The notes under the pieces were generated by a model. That model had not been told where the DNA came from. It ran no database searches and was given only the letters and a program-made list of their open reading frames with translations. Positions 34,413 through 42,545 of a DNA stretch of 56,734 nt are shown piece after piece. Source of the DNA: Oscillospiraceae bacterium (lineage in GTDB: Bacteria > Bacillota > Clostridia > Oscillospirales > SIG627); the NCBI GenBank assembly GCA_034925865.1, contig JAYFRN010000046.1:1-56734 (forward strand), in the 5' to 3' direction. Each line of letters opens with the position of its first letter. The stretch's first letter is position 1. Both the position numbers and the translations under genes were made by a program.

Positions 34413-36380
34413 ATGAAAAAAGCCATTTCGTTTATACTTATCGTCTGTATCGCTTTCTCCTTCAGTTCATGTATATCTGAAACCCCACATTCATCGGAAA
34501 CAAATACGACAACCAGTAATGAAAACACGGTTTGTATTAATGAAAACGGTGTATTTACATTGAATTGCGCGGCGGATCTTAAGCAATATAAAATCGATGT
34601 AGCTAATTTATATAATTATTTATATAATATTAAGAAGCCTCTTTTATATGTCAGCATTCCTGTCAAATCCCAGAGCTATGGGCTTAACGACGCGACAGCG
34701 GTTAATAAAGCCGAAATGAAAAATCTTATCGATTCACTTTTTATTGATTATCTTGATCTTTCACATTCGTTTGATACATCTCCCGGTGATTATTACTATA
34801 AAAATAATTGCTTGTATACGGCAAACGGAAATTTCCTTATATATCAGAAAATAGCTGAAAAGATCGGATCATATTACAGCATTCTTACGGACATAAAAGA
34901 TAAATCACTTATAACGGACGGATATAATCTAAAGACTCTATCTTCTGCCGCTCCGGCTCCGAAAGAAGCAGAAAGAGAAGATTATTCCTATTACGTTCCC
35001 AAGGGATCAAATAATTTATCTGTATCATATTATAATGATCGGAATCAAACTTCAAAAATAAGCGGAATTTTTACAAAATCAATCGCACTTGAGATAAAAT
35101 TTCATACCGAAAGCGAAAGTTATGATGCTTCTCTTACGGGAGAAAAGCTCATGTTTGAACGCCATTACGATTATTTTACAGTTTCGAACGCTGCTAAAAC
35201 AAACTCCGCGATCATATTGCATAATCTAGACGATCTATCAATTATTTCACTTATGTCTCAATGCTTCGGAAAAATCACTGCAATAGATGTGAGAAACATA
35301 AGCAATGATAACCTGATTACGCTGCTTGATTCTCTAGACGCCGATGTATATATTTCTCTCGTGGATGAAAACAGAGCATATCATAAACCATACTATAAAA
35401 GTTCAGAAACGATATCAAATAACGCTCTTAAAGAAAACAGCAGCGCTTATCCTTTTAAAGATAACAACAGAATGCTTCAGGTCGCGTATAAAACATCCGA
35501 AATTAATACAGCGCTCGGATACATGAAGGATCTCGTTAAGGTTCTTAAAGAGAAGGGAACTGATCTGTTTTTTGTCCAAACGCCATTTAAGGTTCTCGAG
35601 AATGAAACGGTTTTACCCGAAGGAATAACAGATGAAACAAACGAGACAGCGGACAGATTTCTTGCAGAGCTTGATAAAATTGGTGTAAATATTCTTGATC
35701 TGAGACAAAATCTTAAAGAAAGCGGAATGGACACGTCTGACTTTTTCTTTAAAACAGATCATCACTGGACGCATAGAAGCGCTTTTTGGGGGTATACACA
35801 AATAGTAAATGCTCTTCGGGATGATTGGGGTCACAATGTAAATCCTGATGGGTATTATACTAATCTCGACAATTTCGTCGTTAAAGATATAAAAAACTGC
35901 TATTTCGCTCATTTTGGAACATATTATAATAAGTTGTTCGTCGGATTGGACGACATAACGTTAATCTATCCAAAATTCGAAACAAAATATACCTATATGA
36001 ATAATCAAAATGGCAAAATCATAAATCGCAGCGGCAGCTTTTTTGATGCAATTTTAGATTCTTCAACTATGAATTATAACGAAGAGCCCGTAACGTCTAC
36101 AAGATATCATACATATATAAATGCGTCATGTCCGTATGTGGAAATAACTAATGAATCTGCTCCGTGCGATATAAATTTATTGATTGTAAAGGATTCGTTT
36201 TCTCTTCCGGTAATTGCGTGGCTGTCTCTTAATTATAAACATATAACTGTGTATGATGCCGCGCAGAATACACAATTCACTCTTTATCAGCTTTTGGAAA
36301 AGAAAAGTTTCGATATGATGCTTATGATTTATAATCCGGATATATGTTTTGTGCTTCCGCGTCAGTATAAGTTCAAATAG
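34413..36380 (+). CDS. DHHW-family lipoprotein, second paralog (canonical TDHHW)
   Basis: 655 residues. The signal peptide has a lipobox (FSFSSC, Cys at about 20). Motifs: FFFKTDHHWTHRSAFWGYTQ with the canonical Asp-His-His-Trp (Asp codon at 35757) and LIVKDSFSLPVIAWLS near the C-terminus, giving the Ser-Asp-His set expected of an SGNH-like acetyl-transfer domain. The first 300 residues have no family I can name but match the first paralog in layout. Usually such proteins work with a membrane MBOAT acyltransferase; none is encoded here. It is co-transcribed with the first paralog. Confidence 0.85.
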   Translation: MKKAISFILIVCIAFSFSSCISETPHSSETNTTTSNENTVCINENGVFTLNCAADLKQYKIDVANLYNYLYNIKKPLLYVSIPVKSQSYGLNDATAVNKAEMKNLIDSLFIDYLDLSHSFDTSPGDYYYKNNCLYTANGNFLIYQKIAEKIGSYYSILTDIKDKSLITDGYNLKTLSSAAPAPKEAEREDYSYYVPKGSNNLSVSYYNDRNQTSKISGIFTKSIALEIKFHTESESYDASLTGEKLMFERHYDYFTVSNAAKTNSAIILHNLDDLSIISLMSQCFGKITAIDVRNISNDNLITLLDSLDADVYISLVDENRAYHKPYYKSSETISNNALKENSSAYPFKDNNRMLQVAYKTSEINTALGYMKDLVKVLKEKGTDLFFVQTPFKVLENETVLPEGITDETNETADRFLAELDKIGVNILDLRQNLKESGMDTSDFFFKTDHHWTHRSAFWGYTQIVNALRDDWGHNVNPDGYYTNLDNFVVKDIKNCYFAHFGTYYNKLFVGLDDITLIYPKFETKYTYMNNQNGKIINRSGSFFDAILDSSTMNYNEEPVTSTRYHTYINASCPYVEITNESAPCDINLLIVKDSFSLPVIAWLSLNYKHITVYDAAQNTQFTLYQLLEKKSFDMMLMIYNPDICFVLPRQYKFK

Positions 36381-36469
36381 TTTACTTGGATACCACAATA
36401 ATGATTTGAAAAATCTTATTATTGTTGTTTACCATTGCACTTTAGGAATGCCAGTATACACAATTTATA

Positions 36470-36497
36470 AATTCCGCCGATAAGGCGGAATTTTTTT
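36470..36497 (+). terminator. Terminator after the DHHW pair
   Basis: A perfect AATTCCGCC/GGCGGAATT stem with a GATAA loop and seven T. It has the same stem as the hairpin at 17471. A weaker ACAATAAT/ATTATTGT hairpin lies just upstream near 36400. Confidence 0.88.
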
Positions 36498-36548
36498 GCT
36501 TATATCCGAATAAGATTTATAAAAAAGAATTCTTGAAAGGATATTGAC

Positions 36549-38126
36549 ATGAATAAACAACTGACATCCGCGCCTTCAAAAACTGAGGCAGGTATATTAG
36601 ATACCGTATTTTCATCTGATGCAAGATGCAGAATTGAATCGGAAGCTGTGCTGCCTGATTATAAACCGGACATAAACAGAATTCTCAGCGTTGAAGCACG
36701 TCCGAGAATATCACACAAAGGCGCATATGAAAAATCAGGAATAGTAAACGCTGAAATAGATGGTGTTTGTGTTTTCAATGTGATATATTCAACAGAAAAG
36801 GAAGACGGATATTATTCTTTCACTTTTTTCAAAGACTTCCGACAGGATTTTAAATCGACGCTGTCAGACGTTAATTCTCATGATTTTGAAACTATCTCGC
36901 TTGTTGCAGAGGCGCTTCCTTCTGAAACCGGTGGCAGATTGCTTGGGCCGAGAAAAATCGTATTAAAAACAGAATGTATTGTATCAGTTTCTCTTAAGGC
37001 AAATAAGAGAATCGAATATTACAGCTCTGTCTCGCTTCCTGAAGCTGAAACCATTTCAAAGAAAGCAAGTATGACAGCTTTGGAGTATTCGAGTGAATAT
37101 GAAAGCTCAATCACAGAAACATTAAACCTTCCGGCTGAATATCTTCAAATAAGAGATATTCTGGATTGTGACGCCATCGTATACCCAAAAGAAATAAAGG
37201 CTTCAGACGGTAAAATTTCTGTTATAGCATGTGCTGATATATATGTAATGTATTCACCTGATTCATCAGAGGACAAAAAGCCCATTAGTTTTGTCCAGCC
37301 GATAGAGTTCAGCTTCACACGTGATATTCTGGAATGTACGGCTGATGACTCGGTCATTGTACCGATGATGTGTACATATGTGAAATATACGGCAGAGGCG
37401 GATAATTACGGAGATACAAAAGTAATCAAACTTGAGATAGGCTATAAAGCAGACACAAGCATCATGAGATCTATGATGCTTGAGTGCGTGAGTGATATGT
37501 ATTATCCAGGAAAATCATGCGATACAAAAGCGGGACATATTCTCGGTGAGAAAATTATCGGATCATTTATAGAAAATGCTCAGACCACAATTGATATAAG
37601 CGCGCCGGAAGGAACAACATCCGCCGATGCGGTAAGAGCAAGATGTGTATATAAAGAAAGCACAACCGAAAACGGTAAAATATCGGTTAACGCAAAGCTT
37701 TATACAAAGCTTCTCGTATCAGGTGACAACGGTCAGATGTCTCCGGTGGAATCAGAACAGGATATAAAATTCTTTATCGGAGAAGAGCCAAAAACCGATA
37801 AAACGAACGGTGCGATGCGAATCGAATTAATTGGAGGCGTTACATCTTCAGACTGTACACTCGTATCCGGAACTGTTAAGGTAAGGTGCGATATTTCAAC
37901 ATTAGCTATTGTTTATGAACAGGTCGATGAAGAAATAATAGATAACGTGAGCTCTATTCAGGAAAACGCACATCAACCGGAAAAAAATGAAATGGTGTTT
38001 TGCTATCCTGAACGCGGTGAAACATTATGGGATATAGCAAAAAAATATTCTGTTTCTCAAGCAGTTATTACAGAAATGAACCATTTTGATGCAAAGCTGC
38101 TCCCTCAGGTAATCAGAATAAATTAA
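36549..38126 (+). CDS. SPOCS (DUF3794) and LysM domain protein, probable spore envelope
   Basis: 525 residues without a signal peptide. Three DUF3794/SPOCS-like segments can be seen (about 30-150, 180-300 and 310-430), with the typical IESEAVLPDYKPDINRILS opening. A C-terminal LysM fold (about 475-525: ERGETLWDIAKKYSVSQAVI) should bind peptidoglycan. The same layout is seen in clostridial proteins related to SpoVID/SafA morphogenetic factors, which act in the mother cell around the cortex. An AAAGGA site precedes the ATG. Confidence 0.88.
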   Translation: MNKQLTSAPSKTEAGILDTVFSSDARCRIESEAVLPDYKPDINRILSVEARPRISHKGAYEKSGIVNAEIDGVCVFNVIYSTEKEDGYYSFTFFKDFRQDFKSTLSDVNSHDFETISLVAEALPSETGGRLLGPRKIVLKTECIVSVSLKANKRIEYYSSVSLPEAETISKKASMTALEYSSEYESSITETLNLPAEYLQIRDILDCDAIVYPKEIKASDGKISVIACADIYVMYSPDSSEDKKPISFVQPIEFSFTRDILECTADDSVIVPMMCTYVKYTAEADNYGDTKVIKLEIGYKADTSIMRSMMLECVSDMYYPGKSCDTKAGHILGEKIIGSFIENAQTTIDISAPEGTTSADAVRARCVYKESTTENGKISVNAKLYTKLLVSGDNGQMSPVESEQDIKFFIGEEPKTDKTNGAMRIELIGGVTSSDCTLVSGTVKVRCDISTLAIVYEQVDEEIIDNVSSIQENAHQPEKNEMVFCYPERGETLWDIAKKYSVSQAVITEMNHFDAKLLPQVIRIN

Positions 38127-38194
38127 TCAAATTCAATATTTCTGTATATTTGTAACGCGGAAACAAAAATACCACTTAAAATTAATTGTTTTAT

Positions 38195-38402
38195 AAGTCG
38201 AAGCCACCACAACACCGGAACAGTCAGCATGCTCATACCTGCGCAATCCGTTTAGTAACACAAGCACGCATGGAGTTTGTGGTGTCTCGACTTGTTTAAA
38301 CCGAACGATGTAATGGAAGGATTGCTGACTGTGTTTACAGACATGAGTATTCTAAGAAAAAATGTCAGTCCATTTTACCATTACATTATTGCATAGGTAT
38401 GA
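38195..38402 (+). ncRNA. Candidate structured RNA of about 210 nt
   Basis: No ORF explains this part of the 718-nt gap between 38126 and 38845. Several long complementary segments are nested or compete. AAGTCGA (38195-38201) pairs with TCGACTT (38287-38293), and CACCACAA (38205-38212) with TTGTGGTG (38277-38284). ATGTAATGG (38308-38316) pairs with CCATTACAT (38378-38386). Two more pairings exclude these in part: GGATTGCTGACTGT (38319-38332) matches ACAGTCAG plus CAATCC around 38220-38249, and TCATACCTGCGCAAT (38233-38247) matches 38388-38402 with two mismatches. A hairpin that could end the transcript follows at 38419. No Rfam family was recognised, and the strand is not certain. Confidence 0.5.
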
Positions 38403-38418
38403 CAAATATATTATAACA

Positions 38419-38457
38419 AAGAGAAAAGCTTATATTGCAGAGCTTTTCTCTCTTTAT
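38419..38457. terminator. Hairpin after the structured-RNA candidate
   Basis: AAAGAGAAAAGCT pairs with AGCTTTTCTCTCTTT around a TATATTGCAG loop. The arms have the same sequence as the inner hairpin of the interspersed repeat family, so this may be a terminator related to it or a remnant of a copy. Confidence 0.55.
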
Positions 38458-38660
38458 GCGGTGACTATTTTATATATAATATGGTGCTAATGAAATAATA
38501 TTAACTTAATCTTAACTGATAAAAAACTGCGACAATTAAACTTGCAATTTTTATTATACATCTCTTTATATAATATTTCTTGACACGGCTATTTTTTAAT
38601 GATAATATAAAATCGAATTATAGCGACAATAAAAATTGAATAATTACAAGTATAAAAGCT

Positions 38661-38753
38661 TTATTTATGTGGTAATAAATACTCAAATATGAGAAAAGGC
38701 TCTGGAATATGAGCTTTTATATAAAACAACTTTTTTAATTGCCGTTTTAATTA
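38661..38753 (+). repeat. Interspersed palindromic repeat, copy D (diverged)
   Basis: A weakened copy. The middle (GAGAAAAGGCTCTGGAATATGAG, split as GAGAAAAGG and CTCTGGAATATGAG) and the end TTAATTGCCGTTTTAATTAT match the family; the left arm is decayed to TAATAAATACTCAA. It lies about 90 nt upstream of the rlmI-like gene. Confidence 0.65.
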
Positions 38754-38844
38754 TATGCGAGCTTTTTTATTTCAGCAGAGATACCCATAATGAGATCAAT
38801 ACATAAAATTATACTTAAAATATGATCAGAAAGAATTATAATAA

Positions 38845-40077
38845 ATGAAAAAACAGAGAATATTCCCTTCGGCAATTGTGACAAAAAAAGCAGAAATATC
38901 AATTAAATCCGGGCATCCGTGGGTTTATGATACAGAAATTATTTCTTCGGACGAATGTGGAAATGGTGAATTAATTGATGTTTTTTCTCAAAAAAGAACG
39001 TATCTCGGAACAGGTCTTATAAGCGTGAAGAGTAAAATCAGAATCAGACTACTTTCCGACAATACGAATGAAGCCTTTACAGATGAATTTTTTTCACGCA
39101 GGATAAAATATGCGCTTGATTACCGCCGTACAGTTATGGCGGATGATTATAAATGCTGTAGGCTTATATTCGGAGAAGCTGATGGGCTTCCTGGATTTAC
39201 GGCCGACCTATATGACGGAATCATTGTGACTCAGATGCTGTCCTTCGGTATGGAAAAGCGCAAGGAAATGCTTTACGGCTTGTTAATCAACCGGGTAAAA
39301 GAATTCGGAATTGAGCCAAAAGGGATATTTGAACGTAATGATGTCGCTATCAGAGAACTTGAAGGTCTTGAACAGAACAAAGGCTGGTATGATTTTGGGC
39401 CGAGCTTTCAACATCCTGAATCGCCGGTTGTGACAATATGTGAAAATGGCGTAAATTATTACGTTAATGTTGAAAACGGACAGAAAACAGGTTTTTTTCT
39501 GGATCAGAAATATAACCGTCTTGCCGTGGCAAAAATCTCATCCGGTAAAAAAGTGCTTGACTGTTTCACTCATACGGGATCTTTTGCCTTTAACGCGCTT
39601 CGGGGAGGAGCAGAGCATGTCACAGCCGTGGATGTTTCCTCCGCGGCAATAGATATTGCAAAGGCAAACGCAACTTTGAACTCATATGAAATAAACACAA
39701 AAATCGATTTTGTATGCGCAGATGTTTTTGATCTGCTTCCGGAGCTTGCCGAAAAGAAGTCCGATTATGATTTTATAATATTGGATCCGCCCGCTTTTAC
39801 AAAAAGCCGAAAAACAATCGGAAGCGCGGAACGGGGTTATAAGGAGATAAACTACCGTGCCATGAAATTGCTTCCGCGCGGCGGTTATCTTGCCACATGC
39901 TCATGCTCGCATTTTATGGAGAATGAAATGTTTATTAAAATGCTTTTAGACGCCGCTTGCGATGCCAATGTCAAACTCAAGCTTATCGAATCAAGAAGAC
40001 AGTCTCCTGATCATCCTGTATTGCTTAATGTTCCGGAAACCGATTATCTGAAGTTTTACCTGTTTCAGGTTGTTTGA
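38845..40077 (+). CDS. Class I rRNA methyltransferase, RlmI/YwbD-like
   Basis: 410 residues. An N-terminal PUA-like domain (about 1-75, containing SGHPWVYDTEI) is followed by a Rossmann methyltransferase with GQKTGFFLDQKYNRL, VLDCFTHTGSFAFNAL and the catalytic motif ILDPPAFTKSRKTI, then ATCSCSHFM with a catalytic Cys. The family makes 5-methylcytosine in 23S rRNA (m5C1962 in E. coli). The length is typical. The next gene also concerns RNA, but the 75-nt gap leaves the transcript structure open. Confidence 0.92.
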   Translation: MKKQRIFPSAIVTKKAEISIKSGHPWVYDTEIISSDECGNGELIDVFSQKRTYLGTGLISVKSKIRIRLLSDNTNEAFTDEFFSRRIKYALDYRRTVMADDYKCCRLIFGEADGLPGFTADLYDGIIVTQMLSFGMEKRKEMLYGLLINRVKEFGIEPKGIFERNDVAIRELEGLEQNKGWYDFGPSFQHPESPVVTICENGVNYYVNVENGQKTGFFLDQKYNRLAVAKISSGKKVLDCFTHTGSFAFNALRGGAEHVTAVDVSSAAIDIAKANATLNSYEINTKIDFVCADVFDLLPELAEKKSDYDFIILDPPAFTKSRKTIGSAERGYKEINYRAMKLLPRGGYLATCSCSHFMENEMFIKMLLDAACDANVKLKLIESRRQSPDHPVLLNVPETDYLKFYLFQVV

Positions 40078-40170
40078 GTTTTATAATAAAAATCCTGTGC
40101 TGTTCAAATAAATAAAAAACATATAAATAACTGAAGTTCTTTATATGTTAATATGAGGATTGATGATTAT

Positions 40171-40701
40171 ATGCGTTTGTTTATCGCGGTAAAGCTTTCG
40201 CCGGAGCTTGTTGATGAGCTTGTGAAAACGCAAATTCGTATGAGATGTTCCGGAGTTAAAGCAAATTACACTCGTCCCGAAAATATGCATATCACGCTCT
40301 CCTTTATTGGGGAATCAGACGCAGAGCAAGCAAAAAATATAGAAAATGCATTCAAAAACACAAGCTTTAATGAGTTTTCACTGTCTTTGAAAGGGAACGG
40401 ATGTTTTGGCAGTATATACTGGATAGGTACGGAGAGCGGGGGAGAACTCGAAAAGCTTGCGTTAAAAATAAGAAGCTTATTATTAACTGCCAAAATACCT
40501 TTTGACGATAAGAAATTTGTTTCACATATAACTCTATCAAGGGAAACATATTTTCCCATAAAATGCAAAGATATTTCTTCTTTTACTTTAAATGATAACA
40601 CTTCAATGAAAGTTAATTCGTTCTTTCTTATGAAATCGGAGAGAGTAAACGGAAAGCTTATTTATAATTCTATTTATGAATTTAAAACCGGAAAAATATA
40701 A
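40171..40701 (+). CDS. thpR: RNA 2',3'-cyclic phosphodiesterase
   Basis: 176 residues, 2H phosphoesterase family. The two catalytic His-X-Thr motifs are HITL at about residues 40-43 and HITLSRETY near 120. MRLFIAVKL is the classical ThpR N-terminus, so the ATG at 40171 is preferred over an in-frame one at 40153. It opens 2',3'-cyclic phosphates on RNA and earlier was called an RNA ligase. It lies next to the RNA methyltransferase and is closed by a hairpin. Confidence 0.9.
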   Translation: MRLFIAVKLSPELVDELVKTQIRMRCSGVKANYTRPENMHITLSFIGESDAEQAKNIENAFKNTSFNEFSLSLKGNGCFGSIYWIGTESGGELEKLALKIRSLLLTAKIPFDDKKFVSHITLSRETYFPIKCKDISSFTLNDNTSMKVNSFFLMKSERVNGKLIYNSIYEFKTGKI

Positions 40702-40711
40702 AATTATAAAT

Positions 40712-40752
40712 TATGTGAGAGAAAGCTTTATGATGGCTTCCTCTCACATAAT
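40712..40752. terminator. Hairpin terminator after thpR
   Basis: TATGTGAGAGAAAGC (40712-40726) pairs with GCTTCCTCTCACATA (40736-40750) with one internal mismatch. The T-rich tail is weak. It lies between the convergent thpR and DUF4397 genes. Confidence 0.6.
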
Positions 40753-40775
40753 GAGCAATTTATGACAACTATTGA

Positions 40776-40840
40776 TTAATTTTGCATTTTATAATTACCG
40801 CTCAAGAGAGAAAAGGCTCTGGTATATGGGCTTTAATAAC
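40776..40840 (+). repeat. Interspersed palindromic repeat, copy E (right-arm deletion form)
   Basis: It keeps ATAATTACCGCTCAAGAGAG, then AAAAGGCTCTGGTATATGGG, then CTTTAATAAC. As in copy B, most of the right half is gone. The copy ends at the stop codon of the DUF4397 gene (40840). Confidence 0.72.
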
Positions 40841-41481
40841 TAATATTCATTATCTATAGATATTATTGCATCAAGCGGCGGTGTTTCACCTAAAAGACCT
40901 ACAGCGTAAACCGTGTAAATTTTGCCTGGAAGTAAATTAACATTGGGTACGGTAAGCGCGACCTGATCAGTTCCGGTTGGCTTGACCAACAACGTATAAT
41001 TACCTGGGGCTGCATTGATATAATCGGTATATTGTTTATATTTTATATTTGTAAAGAGCTTTGTTCCGTCGGGCAAAGCAATGTCAACTGCAGGAGCATT
41101 CGGAGATAAATGCGCGAATTTTATGTATGAGATACGTTTGTCATACATTGGCATATATAATTCCATTATGGGTAACAGGCTGATATTTGCCAGTTTGTTT
41201 ATCGCTGCTACTGTAATACTGCTCATTGGCGGTATGGTTAATTTTGTATCAATTACAGGATTATTTTTTTGACCGGCAGGATAAACTTGAATTGTGTACT
41301 CATTTGGCTTGACTGCAACATAGTCTGTCAATTGCTTATAAACAAGGTTTTTGGCAATCAAATTACCGTTTGCGTAAATATCAACAGCAGGCGCATCAGG
41401 CGAGGCATGCAGTATTCTGACATATGAATCCGGTGGTAATGGCATATCTGTATAACATGGCCAATCATTACAAGCTTTCAA
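40840..41481 (-). CDS. Tandem DUF4397 protein
   Basis: 213 residues consisting of two DUF4397 repeats. The first (about 20-110) has YVRILHASPDAPAVDIYANG and the second (about 118-205) has YIKFAHLSPNAPAVDIALPD. Both end in a NYTLLVKPTG or EYTIQVYPAG strand. The fold is expected to be a transthyretin-like beta-sandwich. There is no signal peptide or membrane helix in this reading, which is unusual because many relatives are secreted. The function is unknown. Repeat copy E touches its stop codon. Confidence 0.85.
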   Translation of the reverse strand: MKACNDWPCYTDMPLPPDSYVRILHASPDAPAVDIYANGNLIAKNLVYKQLTDYVAVKPNEYTIQVYPAGQKNNPVIDTKLTIPPMSSITVAAINKLANISLLPIMELYMPMYDKRISYIKFAHLSPNAPAVDIALPDGTKLFTNIKYKQYTDYINAAPGNYTLLVKPTGTDQVALTVPNVNLLPGKIYTVYAVGLLGETPPLDAIISIDNEY

Positions 41482-41573
41482 TTTAGTTTCACCTCGTAAA
41501 AAAGATATTAGTGCATTATATGGTATTATTTAAATTACGTTACATTTTTTATACAGGAATTGATGAAGACAGT

Positions 41574-41608
41574 TGAGAGAAAAGCCCGTATTGAGGGCTT
41601 TTCTCTCA
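41574..41608. terminator. Strong hairpin between the DUF4397 and azoreductase genes
   Basis: A perfect 13-bp stem GAGAGAAAAGCCC/GGGCTTTTCTCTC with a GTATTGA loop. It stands 27 nt after the stop of the minus-strand azoreductase gene. The arms resemble the inner hairpin of the repeat family. Confidence 0.8.
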
Positions 41609-41634
41609 TAGAATATAACTATTTATACTTGCTA

Positions 41635-42279
41635 TTAAAATAATTTCTGAACCAACGGTTGAATTCTATCAGTCGCATTTTTTATCGAAGTTTGACGTTC
41701 TTCTTCTGTGGTTCCGGTGCCGTCAACAAGTAACTCCTCAAATGTGTTTATACCAATGAATTTCATAATATCGTGAACATAATTTAATCCTTTGGAAAGA
41801 GCAGGCTTTAGTATCCATGGAATATTTGCTCCGGAGGATTGAACATAAATAAAAATTCTGTTTTTGTCATCCAGAAGCCCATGAGGCTTATTATTTTCAA
41901 ATGATATTGATTTGCCTGATTGAATAACACAATCTATATATTCCTTCACGGGAGCAGGGAACGAAAGACTCCACATCGGTGCTGATAAAACATAAATATC
42001 AGCATTTTTAAATTGGTCACATAGCTGTTCGATCTTGGCAACCTCACTTTGTTCATCGGCAGAAAGCTTACTTCTCGCTTCTAAATTTATTATTGCACTC
42101 CTGTTTTCAAAATAACAACCTTTTAATTGAGGAATATGATCTTTATACAGATCTATTTCCTCCAGTTTTATATCAGGATCTTTTTCTAAAATTGCGTTGA
42201 CTAATCTTCTGCTCACTGTTCTGCTTGATGACATATCTTCTGTTTTTGAATTTGCTATGATATAAAGCAAAGTTTTCAT
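41635..42279 (-). CDS. azoR: FMN-dependent NADH-azoreductase
   Basis: 214 residues, flavodoxin-like fold. Signatures are SSSRTVSRRLVNAIL after the first strand (FMN phosphate loop), then YVLSAPMWSLSFPAPVKEYID, the characteristic AzoR P-M-x-N/S-W-like stretch, and QSSGANIPW. Members reduce azo dyes, quinones and nitro compounds with NADH. The length is typical (about 200). It is monocistronic and divergent from the XRE-methyltransferase gene. Confidence 0.92.
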   Translation of the reverse strand: MKTLLYIIANSKTEDMSSSRTVSRRLVNAILEKDPDIKLEEIDLYKDHIPQLKGCYFENRSAIINLEARSKLSADEQSEVAKIEQLCDQFKNADIYVLSAPMWSLSFPAPVKEYIDCVIQSGKSISFENNKPHGLLDDKNRIFIYVQSSGANIPWILKPALSKGLNYVHDIMKFIGINTFEELLVDGTGTTEEERQTSIKNATDRIQPLVQKLF

Positions 42280-42545
42280 ATATTAACCTTCATAAATAAT
42301 ATTTGTTGATATTTTGTGTAATTAAACGTGATTTATTCGTGCAAATGTAGTTTTAATTCGTAAAAAGAAACGTGAGGTGCAAAATTTAAATAGATGTATT
42401 TGTGAATTATGACCCGGTGCTATTACAACCGGCAGTTGATACAAGCATCATGGTATTAAACGAATGCTATCTTTCTTTAGCTGTTTTCATTTGATATAAT
42501 GAAGTCAACATCAGGCCGGATGAATTTTGAATGAGGTGTTTATTA

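Noticed and set aside
38195-38402. 6S RNA, retron msr-msd or RNase P at the structured-RNA locus
   Set aside because: The conserved elements of these RNAs, as I know them, are not visible, and no reverse transcriptase is nearby.
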